From Brachypodium distachyon (taxonomy: Eukaryota > Streptophyta > Magnoliopsida > Poales > Poaceae), in contig NC_016134.3 of the NCBI RefSeq assembly GCF_000005505.3, positions 17,900,624 through 17,964,623 of the forward strand: DNA of 64,000 nt, given 5' to 3'. The position numbers were made by a program, and so were the translations under genes. The notes under the pieces were generated by a model, which was not told the DNA's origin, searched no databases, and was given only the letters and a program-made list of their open reading frames with translations. Shown here piece after piece: positions 1-10,246 of this stretch (position 1 is the first letter of the stretch; every line of letters starts with the position of its first letter).

Positions 1-413
1 CATGGATCCATACATATCGATCGGAAAAGAATCAATAGAAGGAGAATCGGACGATATCTTTCTCGAAACAAACAAAAAGGAAAAGAAAGAGAAAACAAAA
101 ATCATGATCAACTAAGCCCTCTCGAGGGCTTGCTTAAGAATAAGAAAGAAGAATCTTATGGAAATGGAATAAGGTTTGATCCTATTCATGGGGATTCCGT
201 AAATATGCCATTCCAAAAATAGAAACAATCGGGACTTTTCGGAGATTGGATGCAGTTACTAATTCATGATCTGGCATGTACAGAATGAAAACTTCCCATA
301 TAAAGAAAGAAAACCATATAAACAAAGAAAAAAAGTAAAAGAAAGGATGGGAGATGTTTCCCATGCCAAATCAAAAAAGAAAGGTGAAATGAAAGATACC
401 ATAACAATGTGTA
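1..413 (-). other. Probable plastid-derived spacer downstream of psbB (NUPT)
   Basis: AT-rich, homopolymer-rich DNA directly following the psbB stop codon on the minus strand, as expected for the plastid spacer after psbB. No psbT coding sequence could be recognised, so either the spacer is long or the plastid copy runs off the window. Plastid origin is inferred from continuity with psbB. Confidence 0.5.
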
Positions 414-783
<370 letters not shown>

Positions 784-2020
784 AGTGCGATAAGGACACT
801 GACAAGCCCTTGGCCTGATGAACAGACTCCATGGCAGGACATGCAGAGTCGTTGGGTGCATGCAGCATTTGGGGGCCAACTTTTTCTCGCAGTTCAGGAA
901 CAAGTCACTTATGAATCTATTCAAGAAACTCTGCAAACAGAACCAACAATGGAAGTATAGTAGGATACGTGGTTATCTTGATGAGTTCACGAAGAAACAT
1001 GTTAGGGAGAGGACAGCGGCACGAAACGCAGCGGTAGCAGCACATGTAGCAGCAGTGGCTGCACAAACAACAGTTGGAACAGGACCATCTGAGGAAGAAC
1101 CTATTGGGCTTTGTGACTTGCCAGGGTTTGACCCACCCGGCACTAGGAGATGGGTTGGGAGGCAGATTAAAAACTTTCAGCAGTGGATAGAGCACGAGCC
1201 TCTGGAGCAGTGGTCTTTGCTGCACAACACACATGGCGCTAGGTATGGCGTCATGACTACTAACCTGGCAGAAACATACAACTTTGTCCTGAGGGGAAAT
1301 AGGGCTTTACCACTTACAGCCATTGTCGAGGGTATTTTCCATGGCACGGTGAAGTATTTCAGAGAAAGACGCCAGAGAGTTGAAATGCATATCATGAACA
1401 ACCCAAATACATCGTACTGTGAAAAGATTATGAAGTACATGGATGAGGAGATGGAAAAAGCTAGGTCTCATACTGTCGTCGCCATCGGTAATCAAGAACA
1501 CAGGTTTGAGGTGCGCTTGCCAACTGACAAGTTCGGCGTTGGAAATGAATTGAGGAAACAGGAGGTGAAGATTGGAAATGAAGCGTGGCCAACGTGTGAG
1601 TGCACCTGCAACAAACCAAAGTTGCTTCACCTTCCTTGCTCACATGTACTTGCTGCTTGCGGGCAGCTAGGGATGGACGCAATCTCATTTGTGTCTCCCT
1701 ATTACCTGAAAGAGTCTGTGCATAGCACATGGAGGGGTGAGATGCTAGGGTTTCGTGCAATGGGCAATTTCAACAAGGTAACCCCTGGTGAAAGGCGGTA
1801 CATCCCTGACCCCGGGCTACTGCGGACAGGCACAGGCAGACGCCCGTTCAGGCGCATCCGAAATGATATGGATGAATCTGAAGCCGGAGGACCGTCATGA
1901 CAATGTTTTCTATGCAACCATTTTTGCCACACGGACACTTATTGTCCAACTTTCGGTACTGGTGGAGCTACTGCCCGTGGAAGAGGGAGACGTGGACGAC
2001 GAGGGAGAGGAAGAAACTAG
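784..2020 (+). pseudogene. MULE transposase, C-terminal part with SWIM zinc finger
   Basis: Encodes the C-terminal third of a plant Mutator-like transposase. Seen in order: the segment around GANFFSQFRNKSLMNLFKKL, an Ala-rich linker, DLPGFDPPGTRRW, the THGARYGVMTTNLAETYNFVL motif, and a SWIM zinc finger CxCx(n)CxH (CECTC, then LPCSHVLAAC). One frame runs 818-1900. A shifted frame to 2020 adds an RG-rich tail like that of family members, so a frameshift or intron lies near 1900. The N-terminal part with the first catalytic acidic residues is absent, cut at the junction with the rrn23 piece. This copy cannot encode an active transposase. It lies upstream of, and in line with, the PMD gene. Confidence 0.85.
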
Positions 2021-2036
2021 GCTTATCATGCATATG

Positions 2037-2290
2037 TGAAACTATGTGTTAATTTGTCCTCTATGTTTTAATTTGTACTATATGTGAAACTATTTGTTAA
2101 TTTGTACTCTATGTTTTAATTTGTACTATATGTGGAACTAAGTTTTATTTTGTACTCTGTGAAACTAAGTGTTAATTTGTGCCCTATGTTTTAATTTGTA
2201 CTCTGTGTGGAACTATATGTTAATTTGTACGCTTTGTTCTATTATGTTTTAATATGTACTCTCGGTTTAACTATGCTTAACTTTAATTTG
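2037..2290. repeat. AT-rich tandem repeat of about 48 bases
   Basis: Four to five imperfect copies built from GAAACTATGTGTTAATTTG, CTCTATGTTTTAATTTG and TACTATATGT blocks. The first two copies are 48 bases apart (2038, 2086); later copies have small indels. It separates the transposase tail from the PMD gene and may be transposase 3' UTR and terminator DNA. Confidence 0.7.
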
Positions 2291-2328
2291 TATGTCTAAC
2301 TATGTTTATAAATGTTGCAGGTACAAAA

Positions 2329-4542
2329 TGGAGAGAGTATCATTGTTATCTCCGGAGATTGAGAGTAAGCATCGGGCTGCTCGATTGGTGGCGCATCCTG
2401 AGAGTGTAGAGCCCCTTGTCACGTGCACTCCTAAGGAAAATTGGATGATACACCCTGCGTGGATTCAACGGTACTTATTCAATCATCCCTTGCATGTCCA
2501 TTATATTTATTCATCCTTTTCATGTATATTTTATTTATTCATTCTTTGCATGTCCATTTTATTTATGCAGTTTGAAGTGGGCTGGCCTTTTACCTTTCGC
2601 ACGACTTGTTGATGCAACTCGTGCGGAAATGGTAGAGGGCGAGCGACGAGGCAACTTGTGGTGACGACATCACACAGAGGAGTTGGGGTTCGGCCGTCTT
2701 AGCGGCTACGTACCGAGGTATGTGCAACGCTTGCCAAGCTTGCGTCGCCCAAGTCAGCCCTGCTTGGATGTCCTTTATTGTTGCAGCTCTGGTCGTGGGA
2801 GAGGTTTTCTATCGGCCGACCAGACGTTACGGGTGATAATCCTAACCCTGAGCAGGAGTTGTTTGACTTAGAACACATCGACCTGCCTACTTTCGCGACA
2901 ATTTGGACACGTAGCAAGGTATGTCGAATGTGAAATTCATACATTAGTTTACATAAACCATGAATGAAGCTAACTTTTTTTTTACAGAGCGCTTTGCACA
3001 CGATCAGGTCAGGAATTGGTACCCATCATTCAACGAGCAGTTCGACGTGTTGCAGTCTGAGGCGGTTGTCTGGGAGCCGTACACACAGGACGCCATCGAG
3101 GATAGATACCCTGGCAGGATGTCCACGGTCTGCACGAGAGATTACGCTTACTGGATGACAAAATCAAAGCTCATCTTCGACGTCTGCGTGGAGGAGATGG
3201 CCCAGCAGAGGGTCATGAGGCAGTTTGGGGCACGCCAGTTGGTCGTTACTCCACCGACGGAGGATCCACTTCCACATATCGTCCACAGGTATGTGCAGTT
3301 CTCCAATTTATGATTGTCGTCCAGAATTGTCCATAATTTAAGTGTTCAACTTTCTATTGTGATCTCAGGTTTACCAGGAAGGGAAGTACCAGGACCCAGA
3401 CTCAGTGGCTGCAAAGGGTTCAGTCGTACGTCACAGAGTGGGAGACTGCGACGACACGGGTTTGGCCATTGGAGGCCTTTGATCTCGATCTATTCAACGG
3501 ATATTTGCAGAGGTACATGGCAGCTACCCGATTGAGCATCATTCAGCACTCTCACCCACAGGAGATAGTCGAGCCGAGTTTGCAAAATATGTACCCTAGT
3601 CAGTCTACTTCAGGCTCTAGACAGCACGCGGTAAGTATCTTCTCTTAACATAATGCATGTGTTTGTTACGTACTTTGCCATATATATGTAATACTCTTCG
3701 TGCCAATTGCAGGCTTAGTTGACACAGGATTTACAGGCCGAGTTCGCTGCGTATGGACGTTCGCTTTCGACCGGTCCACTTCTACTACCACGGGAGCCGC
3801 ACCGGTCCTGGCTTAGACGAATGGAGGAGAAGCTACGCTCTGTTTACGCGGCTATCACGCGCACCCGCACTTCGGACGTCGTTCACCACCAGGCATCCGT
3901 ACGGCCCCCTCGTCACTCCACGCACCAGCAGCGGCCACGTCAGTAGGAAGCACCGCACCCCTGACACCACCCACGTCCACGTCTACCAGAGCAGTCGACG
4001 CCCAGACCACCACCTCCTGAGCAGGCCGGAGGTTCGTCGTGGCACCAGCCGCAGTCTTGTTTCGGCTATTGGCACCAGCACAGCCCTCTTTTGAGGCTGG
4101 AGGTTCGGCGTGGCAGCAGCAGCCCCCCTCTTTTCAGGCTGGAGGTTCGGCGTGGCAGCACCAGCAGAGTCCCAGGATGAACTTCGAGTTTCGTCCACAG
4201 ACCCAGCCACAGGGTATGTATATTTCTATCTATTGTGTTCATTACCGTGACTGCCACACAATTCTAATGCTAAGTACTTTCCCACATGCAGGAGCCTACG
4301 GGCATCAGTCGTCGTTGTCCGAACCCTCATGGGGTAGTGAGCAGGATCACGCTCAAGGAGAGGACTATTCTGTCCAACACAGCTGGATGTTCAATACTCC
4401 GCCACCAGACCCCACACAGGAGGATACACAGTATCGTGAGGATGGGTCCGTGATTCCTCTGCGCAACGTTGTGCCACCTCATAGGTATGGCTGGACCACG
4501 CCACAGGCACCCACAGAACGCCGTCCCAGACGGCGTGCCTGA
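2329..4542 (+). pseudogene. Plant mobile domain (PMD, MAIN-like) gene, probably multi-exon, decayed
   Basis: Starts at an ATG after a CAG acceptor-like site. The pieces in order are HRAARLVAHPESVEPL; IHPAWIQR; LKWAGLLPFARLVDATRAEM (after a probable intron ending TTTATGCAG at ~2570); LWSWERFSIGRPDV (~2790); RDYAYWMTKSKLIFDVCVEE (3140-3210); and DLDLFNGYLQRYMAATRLS (~3480-3535). These are hallmarks of the plant PMD (aminotransferase-like) family, known both as host genes (MAIN/MAIL1) and as MULE or gypsy cargo. The tail (4039-4542) is Gln/Pro-rich with a repeated GGSAWQ motif and ends RRPRRRA. Frame changes near 2640-2790 and an in-frame stop near 3718 suggest decay, although introns explain some breaks. 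In host PMD proteins the role is gene and transposon silencing; the role of TE copies is unknown. Confidence 0.75.
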
Positions 4543-4751
4543 TATTTGCATGTAGGACCTATGTATGAGACATATTTCTACCTATGTACGAGACATATTT
4601 CTATCTATGTATGAGAGAGACATGTTACTATTTTTTGCATTCTTATTCAAGTTACATTTGCAAATAAAAAACGGCAGGACTGAAATACATATGCAATAGA
4701 AAGACTGAAATTAAAACCGACAACTTAAAATAAGATAACCTAACTCTAGCC

Positions 4752-5312
4752 TTACGAAGATGAAGTGCTCTTGCCCTTAGATGATGATGTGCTCTTGCCC
4801 TTCGACGGTGCAGTACTCTTCCCCTTGGACGATGAAGAACTCTTACCCGTTTTGCTTGGCATGAAGATATCTTCATCGGACGATGATGTACTCTTCCCCT
4901 TGAACGATGATGTACTCTTTTGCTTCGATGGTGCAGTACTCTTCCCCTTGGACGATGAAGAACTCTTACCCGTTTTGCTTGGCATGAAGATATCTTCATC
5001 GGATTCGTCCTCTTCAACCCATAACAATGGATGTTTTCTAGCCCATTGTAGGTATGACTCACTCTTACCTTCACCGTGCTTCTTCCACCTTTCGTTCAAC
5101 CTTAGCAGTTCTTGCCGTATCTCTGCAGAAGTCCTCAATGGGAAATTGCACCTATATAATTGGTGGCCCAGCTCAGTTAGTAGGGTGTCACTACTAATGA
5201 GTTCGTCCCATGGAACTATCCTATTGTCTACCTTGAAATCACCGGCTAACCACAATAGCTCACCGGACATACCTGACCAAAATCTACGATCATCTGGGAA
5301 GCCGGACGACAT
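4752..5312 (-). CDS. Small Lys/Ser-rich protein of the MULE, 186 aa
   Basis: An intact minus-strand frame. Residues 1-~105 form a probable globular part (FWSGMSGELLWLAGDF, PLRTSAEIRQELLRLNERW, YLQWARKHPLLW). The rest is a low-complexity tail of SSKGKSTAPS and DEDIFMPSKTGKSSS units, duplicated head to tail, rich in Lys and Ser like a nucleic-acid-binding or phosphorylated tail. I recognise no named family. The start is the first ATG downstream of a minus-strand TATA box at 5359-5367. It shares a ~265-base divergent promoter region with the GRF zinc-finger gene and lies between MULE genes, so it is inferred to be an element gene. The open frame in a degraded region is notable. Confidence 0.65.
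   Translation of the reverse strand: MSSGFPDDRRFWSGMSGELLWLAGDFKVDNRIVPWDELISSDTLLTELGHQLYRCNFPLRTSAEIRQELLRLNERWKKHGEGKSESYLQWARKHPLLWVEEDESDEDIFMPSKTGKSSSSSKGKSTAPSKQKSTSSFKGKSTSSSDEDIFMPSKTGKSSSSSKGKSTAPSKGKSTSSSKGKSTSSS
4753..5000 (-). repeat. 123-base tandem duplication inside the Lys/Ser-rich gene
   Basis: Two nearly identical copies, with the ATGAAGATATCTTCATCGGA block at 4861 and again at 4984. The length is a multiple of three, so the frame is kept and the protein tail is doubled (two DEDIFMPSKTGK units). Confidence 0.85.
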
Positions 5313-5358
5313 CTTCCTTTACGAATTGGTGAGACTACACTTCAATACCATGGACGGT

Positions 5359-5367
5359 CTTTTATAG
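5359..5367 (-). promoter_or_regulatory. TATA box of the Lys/Ser-rich gene
   Basis: Reads CTATAAAAG on the minus strand, about 47 bases upstream of the ATG at 5312 and just outside the E2F-like array. Confidence 0.6.
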
Positions 5368-5385
5368 TTACAGAAGATACAAATA

Positions 5386-5487
5386 GACGGGAAACGGTGG
5401 CGGGAAAATGAGGCGGGAAACGCTGGCCGGAAAACGAGGCGGGAAATGGTGGCGGGAAAACCAGGCGGGAAACGGTGGCGGGAGAAT
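5386..5487. promoter_or_regulatory. Eight E2F-like sites at exact 13-base spacing in a divergent promoter
   Basis: Eight copies of a GGCGGGAAA-type motif (TTTCCCGCC on the other strand, the consensus bound by E2F/DP) with CGGG cores at 5388, 5401, 5414, 5427 (CCGG variant), 5440, 5453, 5466 and 5479. The array sits between two outward-facing TATA boxes. In plants E2F sites drive S-phase and DNA-replication genes; that they act here is inferred. The alternative is a minisatellite that resembles E2F sites by chance. Confidence 0.7.
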
Positions 5488-5500
5488 GAGTTTGAGAGCC

Positions 5501-5508
5501 TATAAATA
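5501..5508 (+). promoter_or_regulatory. TATA box of the GRF zinc-finger gene
   Basis: TATAAATA, 14 bases past the last E2F-like site and 76 bases before the ATG at 5577. It forms the second outward-facing core promoter of the divergent pair. Confidence 0.65.
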
Positions 5509-5576
5509 CCTCATCTCCGGTAGTCATCCAAGCATCCTTCCCACTACAGTTTTTTCCAATATTCCAGTGTCCCCCA

Positions 5577-6223
5577 ATGAGTTTGCCTTGCTCTGACCAG
5601 GGCGAGAGGCCGAGGAGGATGAAAGATGCGATGTTGCCTCGGGGGGTGGAACATCTTAGGTGTTGGTGCGGCAATCTATGCAAGGTGAAGGAGGTGATAA
5701 ATTTTTCAGATAAGCTGGGCATGAGGTTTTTCATGTGCGCGAACTATGAGTATGAACCACCTGTCCCGGTTTCGCCGTACGACAAGCATCCGGTAAGCAC
5801 ATTTAGGTGTTCTAAAACATGTTTTCTGTGTCATATCAGATTTGTAACAGTAGGCTTTTTTGTAGTCTCCTCTGCCCCTATGCATGTGGTATCGTTGGAT
5901 TGACACGGAGATGCCGGATTGGGCGGTGGAAGAGATCAAAACAAGGTCCCGAAATGCATGGCAGCGTTTCCACGCGGAGGAGCGTGTGGAAAAAGCTGCA
6001 GCCCAGGAGAAAGTGGAGCAAGAGAGAGAGATGAAAGAGCATAGGGATTGACGAAGCACTAAGGAAAAACAGGGAGAAAGCGCTTGAGATGCAAGAGGAG
6101 GAACGAAGGCGCAAGGATGCTCGTGAGGCAGAAAGGGAGAGGCAAAGAGAAAGGGCCGCCGTGGCAAAGGCTGCAGAAGAACGTGGCGATACGAGCGGAA
6201 AATGGCCTAAGTGGTCTCAGTAG
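5577..6223 (+). pseudogene. GRF-type zinc-finger protein of the MULE, single frameshift
   Basis: Exon 1 (5577-5792) encodes HLRCWCGNLCKVKEV and GMRFFMCANYEYEPP. An intron with GTAAGC and TTTTTTGTAG ends (5793-5865) leads to exon 2 with LCMWYRWIDTEMPDW. The pattern CxCG, C about 25 residues on, then CxWxxWxD fits the GRF zinc finger, a ~45-residue nucleic-acid-binding fold. A charged coiled-coil tail (EKVEQEREMKE) follows. One extra G near 6045 (AGG-G-ATT) causes a stop at 6049. In the other frame the tail continues through EMQEEERRRKDAREAERERQ to a stop at 6221, so one base change separates this from an open gene. Partner and function are not known; its context is the divergent MULE gene pair. 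Confidence 0.75.
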
Positions 6224-6570
6224 TGCTTGTGTTTCAAATGTATTCGCATCTTTAATTATGTCCAATTGCGGTATTACCAATGTATGTTAATTTAGTCGTG
6301 CCTTGGTTCCGTAACCAGCACATTATCGATGTTTGTTAATTTATCCAAATTTATCCAAATGTCAAGTCTTTCAGTTCAAACAAACCGCAAAGAATCGACA
6401 CAAAAATTGTCCAGCAAATTATCGATGTATGTTACTCTTTATCCAAGTTGTCAAGTCTTTTAGTTCAAAAAACCGTAAGGATTCGAGACAAAAAATGGGC
6501 CTCGACCGTGTATGCGTTGATCATGCAACGAATTCGGCGTGTTACTTTTATCCAAATTGTCGAGTATTCT
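6224..6570. repeat. MULE 3' flank with degenerate repeats
   Basis: No gene seen. Imperfect repeats of TTATCCAAATTGTCAAGTCT and AGTTCAAAAAACCGCAAGG blocks occur near 6345, 6440 and 6550. These are diverged versions of the 57-base unit that follows. Confidence 0.6.
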
Positions 6571-6741
6571 AGTTCAAAAGACCGCAAGGATCCGAAACAA
6601 AAAATGGAATTACTTCGAATCTATTTTAGTTCAAAAGACCGCAAGGGTCCGAAACAAAAAATGGAATTACTTCGAATCTATTTTAGTTCAAAAGACCGCA
6701 AGGGTCCGAAACAAAAAATGGAATTACTTTGTATCGGACTG
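6571..6741. repeat. Three tandem copies of a 57-base repeat
   Basis: Copies begin at 6571, 6628 and 6685 with AGTTCAAAAGACCGCAAGG and are almost identical, so the amplification is young relative to the degenerate copies to the left. No spacers, and not a CRISPR array. Confidence 0.9.
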
Positions 6742-6744
6742 AAT

Positions 6745-6945
6745 CCAGTCGGCCTGGCCGAAACCAACTAGGCCAGTCAGCCTGGGCGAAGCCGACTGGG
6801 CTTAGTCGGCCTGGGCCAGGCCGACTGCCTCGTGGGGGCCCCGTGGGCTGAGCAGCGGCCTGCAGTCGGCCTGGCCGAGGCCGGCTGGGCCTACTCGGCT
6901 TGGGCCAGGCCGATTGGGCCCAATCGGCCTCGCCTAGGCCGAGGC
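6745..6945. repeat. GC-rich cluster of palindromic GTCGGCCTGGCCGA units
   Basis: About eight imperfect units built on AGTCGGCCTGGCCGA and AGGCCGACTGGG, each near-palindromic, ending in a poly-T run at ~6950. It may be the sub-terminal or terminal region of the MULE; no matching left terminus remains because the left end is truncated. Confidence 0.6.
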
Positions 6946-7440
6946 CGTATTTTTTTTGAGATTTTTGAAAAACGCGTATTATTTTTGGAAATGATTAAAA
7001 AAAATCGTATTATTTAAAAAAAATTAGCCGTGTTCTTGAGTGTGTGCTCCAACGGTTCTGTTGCTTAGAAAGAAAGAAAAAAAAGAGAAAAGAAGAGAGA
7101 GATAAAAAGAGAGAGAGATTCAAGGGAAGAAAGTGTCGGTCAAGATCCCAAAGGATTCAGCTTGCTAAAAAATTTCAGAAGTGTGTGAGCTGTTTGCCTT
7201 TCAATTTTGGTGCAAGCACTAGTATTTTTGTTCAGATATTTCCTGGTTTGAATCAATTTGATTTGAGCACAAGACCCTTTTTGTTTGCCCACCGAGCTCC
7301 ACAAAAAATCGAAGCTAGATATTTTGATTCATGTCTTTCAATCGCGTTAACACATCCGGGATCGCAATCTTATTTGAAACCATAAGAACATTGGTAAGTA
7401 AGAGGTGAGGTTGTGTGATTCCATCAAATTTTCCTACTCC
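6946..7440 (+). other. AT-rich DNA and probable leader of gypsy element E
   Basis: No gene seen. Poly-T/A tracts, an AGAAAG/GAGA-rich stretch (7065-7125) and then DNA preceding a gag frame. It looks like the untranslated leader of element E. No LTR end or primer-binding site could be identified. Confidence 0.4.
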
Positions 7441-7973
7441 ACTTTTATCCTCACTAACATGGCATGATCTGGATCAAGTGTTGTTGGAGAAAACCAGGGA
7501 AAAGAAGATGCTCCAATCACACGGGCTGAGTTGCAACAACTACAAAACAACATGCTTGAAGCCATGGAGAGGATGCTTAACGAGCATCTCCCTGCACATG
7601 GTGATGGGGTTCGACACCGACAAAACCCTATTGATCCACACGGCAAAGCTAGCAGTGAGAATTTTATGGGAGGTGCTGCCAACGGAGATCATGACAAAGA
7701 ATTCAGCAACAATGTCAGAGATAATTGGAAAGAAGGAGGCAACGGGGCTGCTGCACATGGACGTTGTGCTGCTGCTCATGCGAGGCAGCGAGGAGGACAT
7801 GATAGACAGAGAGGCCGTGGCCCTCGTGAACGCAACTTTGAACAATATGAGCGTGCTTCCCGTGGTCATGGTGATGAGTTTGATGACTATAATGGTATTC
7901 CGTATTGTCGTGCTGCTGCCTGCTGATGCTTATTTTGATTGGGAAGAGCACTGTGGTCAGATTTTGCGTATCC

Positions 7974-7978
7974 ACAAC
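7974..7978. repeat. Left TSD (ACAAC) of the Cassandra element
   Basis: ACAAC here and at 8554-8558 flank the element exactly. Confidence 0.9.
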
Positions 7979-8553
7979 TGTAACGCCCCAGCGTCACTCC
8001 CTCAAGACTGGCCCCACAGACCAACACATTTTGTCCTCACTCATGCGCTCCCGGGAGAAACTTCCGGGTCGGTCACCCATCCTCAAAGTGCTCTCAACCA
8101 AGCACGCTTAACTTTGAGGTTCCTTTCGGATGGGCTCCCGGAAAAGAAGATATACCTTGTTGATATGATTATTCTATCAATCCTATTAAGCTGTAGGCCA
8201 ATGTGTCACACACACCCCTCCTCAAAGGACCTGATGTCAGTCACATGCCCAAGCCAGATCGTCCCCTCTTGGCACACACCCATATGCGTTTGTAATGCCC
8301 CAGCGTCACTCCTGGCAGCTGTCTAGGCTTCAAGACTGTCCGCTCAGACCAACACAAGTCTTTCCAGCGTACTTTGTCCTCACTCATGCGCTCCCGGGAG
8401 AAACTTCCGGGTCGGTCACCCATCCTCAAAGTGCTCTCAACCAAGCACGCTTAACTTTGAGGTTCCTTTGGGATGGGCACCCGGAAAAAAAGGTATATCT
8501 TGTTGATATGAGTATTCTATCAATTCTATTAAGCCGTAGGCCAGTGTGTCACA
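7979..8553 (-). mobile_element. Cassandra-type TRIM retrotransposon
   Basis: 575 bases with two direct LTRs (7979-8210 and 8291-8553) around an 80-base internal part, and TG...CA ends. Read on the minus strand, each LTR holds 5S-rRNA-like DNA (AAGTTAAGCGTGCTTGG, then GGATGGGTGACC and a GGAAGT block). That is the defining feature of Cassandra TRIMs, whose LTRs carry a 5S-derived pol III promoter. A purine tract GAGGAGGGG precedes the left LTR on the minus strand, fitting a polypurine tract and this orientation. No standard tRNA-Met primer site was found. The left LTR lacks two short blocks (about 31 bases net) present in the right one. It is inserted in the gag of element E. Confidence 0.92.
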
Positions 8554-8558
8554 ACAAC
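8554..8558. repeat. Right TSD (ACAAC) of the Cassandra element
   Basis: A perfect 5-base duplication of 7974-7978. Removing the element and one copy brings the two gag halves together. Confidence 0.9.
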
Positions 8559-9965
8559 CTTGATGATCCAAAGAGGATTGATCTTGCTTGTGTTAAGTTC
8601 TCTGGTTATGCACTCAGTTGGTGGAATCAGCTACAAGAGAATCAATTATTGTTGGGTCGAGATCACATGAGTACTTGGGAAGAGATGAAGCAAGCCACGC
8701 GGCTACGGTTTGTTCCATCACAATACCATAGGGATCTTTGGAACAGATTGCAACAGCTCACCTAAGGTTCTCGCACAGTGAATGAGTACTATAAGGAGAT
8801 GAAATCACTTTTAGTTCGTGCTCATATATATGAAGAAGAGGAGTCCAAGATGGCTTGATTTTGGCATGGTCTCAACTCTGAAATTTCAGATTTTGTGGAG
8901 ATGTTTCCCTACAACAATCTACAAGATGTTTTGGAGCAAGCCAAGGGCACGGAGAGGAAGGTGCAGCGGAGTGCCCTTGGTCGTTCATCTCAGAACCGAG
9001 CCACCTCATCATGGCGTAAGTCGCAGCCGACTGCCTCTCAAGGTGGTTCTCAGTTTCAGCACCCACAACAAGTTTCAGCTCAACCTAATGGCACTCGACG
9101 ACCAGCGGCTTCATCGGCTTCATCTCTGGCTCCTCGTGGTGGTGACAAACGTCCGGTTGCTGCTGCTGCAAGTACTGCCACACCTGCAGCCGCATCATCT
9201 ACTCGAAGCCGAAATATTGAGTGTTGGAAGTGCAAAGGACATGGTCACATTGCATCCGAGTGTCCAAGCAAAAAGGTTTTGTTCGTTAATGAACAAGGTG
9301 AATGGGAGTCTGAGAGTGAACATGAGTATGATGGAACACAAGGTGATCATGAGGTTGAAGAAGAAGGAAAGAGTGGAAGTGATATTCAGGCCGACATGGG
9401 AGATTGCTTTATATCACGTCGAGTACTTAGTGTTAATGCAGAGAGGGAAGAGAAAGGGCAACGAAATAATATCTTTCACACTCGAGCCACCATCAAGTAC
9501 AAAGTGTGTAGCATTATTGTTGATAATGGCAGTTGCAATAATATTGCATGTTCAGATTTAGTGGAGAGATTGGGACTGAAACAAAGAAGACACCCAAGTC
9601 CTTACAAGATGCAGTGGCTTAATGATTGTGGTTCGGTACGAGTAAGTAACTTGGTGACGGTTCAGTTCTCTATAGGCAAGTTTCAAGATCAAGAGGAGTG
9701 TGATGTGGTGCCAATGCAAGCATGCCAATTGTTGTTGGGAATACCCCGGTTATTTGATCATGATGTCCAAATGAGTAGCCATGCCAATCGTCTCACATTC
9801 CAATACAAAGGAGAGCGCATATCTTTACTCCCTTTGACACCCGAAGAAATATTGATGGATGATCTGAAAGAGAGAGAGAGAGTGAGTCAGAAACACTTGA
9901 GTGAGATCCACCAACATAGTGAGAGAGAGAATCCAAAGCCAAATAAACCCCACAGCTCAAATTAA

Positions 9966-10206
9966 CCAAGACATGAAAAAAATAGGGATTAGTGATGATG
10001 GCTAGGAAAAGGGACATGAGTGAGTTGAGAGAACCCACTTAATTATGTGTTCTTTGTACTTTTGTACAATGACAATTTACTTTCTACTAACGACTTATCT
10101 TCTACCACTCCTAGTGTTGTTGTTGGAATTTTTGCAGGGACACGAGGGCGTGTTCCCTGATGAAGTACCACCAAAAGAGGCATTGAACGCCAAATTATTT
10201 GGTTTT
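9966..10206 (+). pseudogene. Remnant of the protease-RT linker of element E
   Basis: Contains a stretch reading GHEGVFPDEVPP (~10138-10175), the sequence that typically opens the gypsy RT region, then loses similarity. The RT, RNase H and integrase of E are missing. Confidence 0.55.
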
Positions 10207-10246
10207 AGGAGCCCCTTTACGTTCTACTAACGACTTACCCTCTACC
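10071..10246. repeat. Spaced direct repeat around ACTAACGACTTA
   Basis: TTCTACTAACGACTTA followed by a CTACCAC block occurs at ~10083 and again at ~10221. The copies bracket the RT-start remnant and may mark a deletion or template switch. Confidence 0.6.

Larger units (their letters stand above)
7460..9965 (+). pseudogene. Ty3/gypsy element E gag and protease, interrupted
   Basis: Fragments of a gypsy gag: an N-terminal segment (RAELQQLQNNMLEAMERML, 7520-7580); a core reading DAYFDWEEHCGQI, then after the Cassandra insertion RIDLACVKFSGYALSWWNQL (8577-8636), TWEEMKQATRLRFVPSQYHR and KSLLVRAHIYEEEESKMA; a CCHC knuckle CWKCKGHGHIASEC (~9225); and a protease-like region with VDNGSCNNIACSDL (~9525). 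Stops at 7923, 8763 and 8857 and a probable deletion near 7900 make it non-functional. The stretch 8895-9965 is open. The class is abundant in grass genomes. Confidence 0.85.

Noticed and set aside
6571..6741. Regular repeats resembling a CRISPR array
   Set aside because: Head-to-tail units without spacers in a plant nuclear genome; the same applies to 44721-44980.
9520..9540. DNG in place of DTG/DSG in the protease of E (and of B and C) as a lost active site
   Set aside because: Variation at this second position is common in plant gypsy proteases; the catalytic Asp is present.
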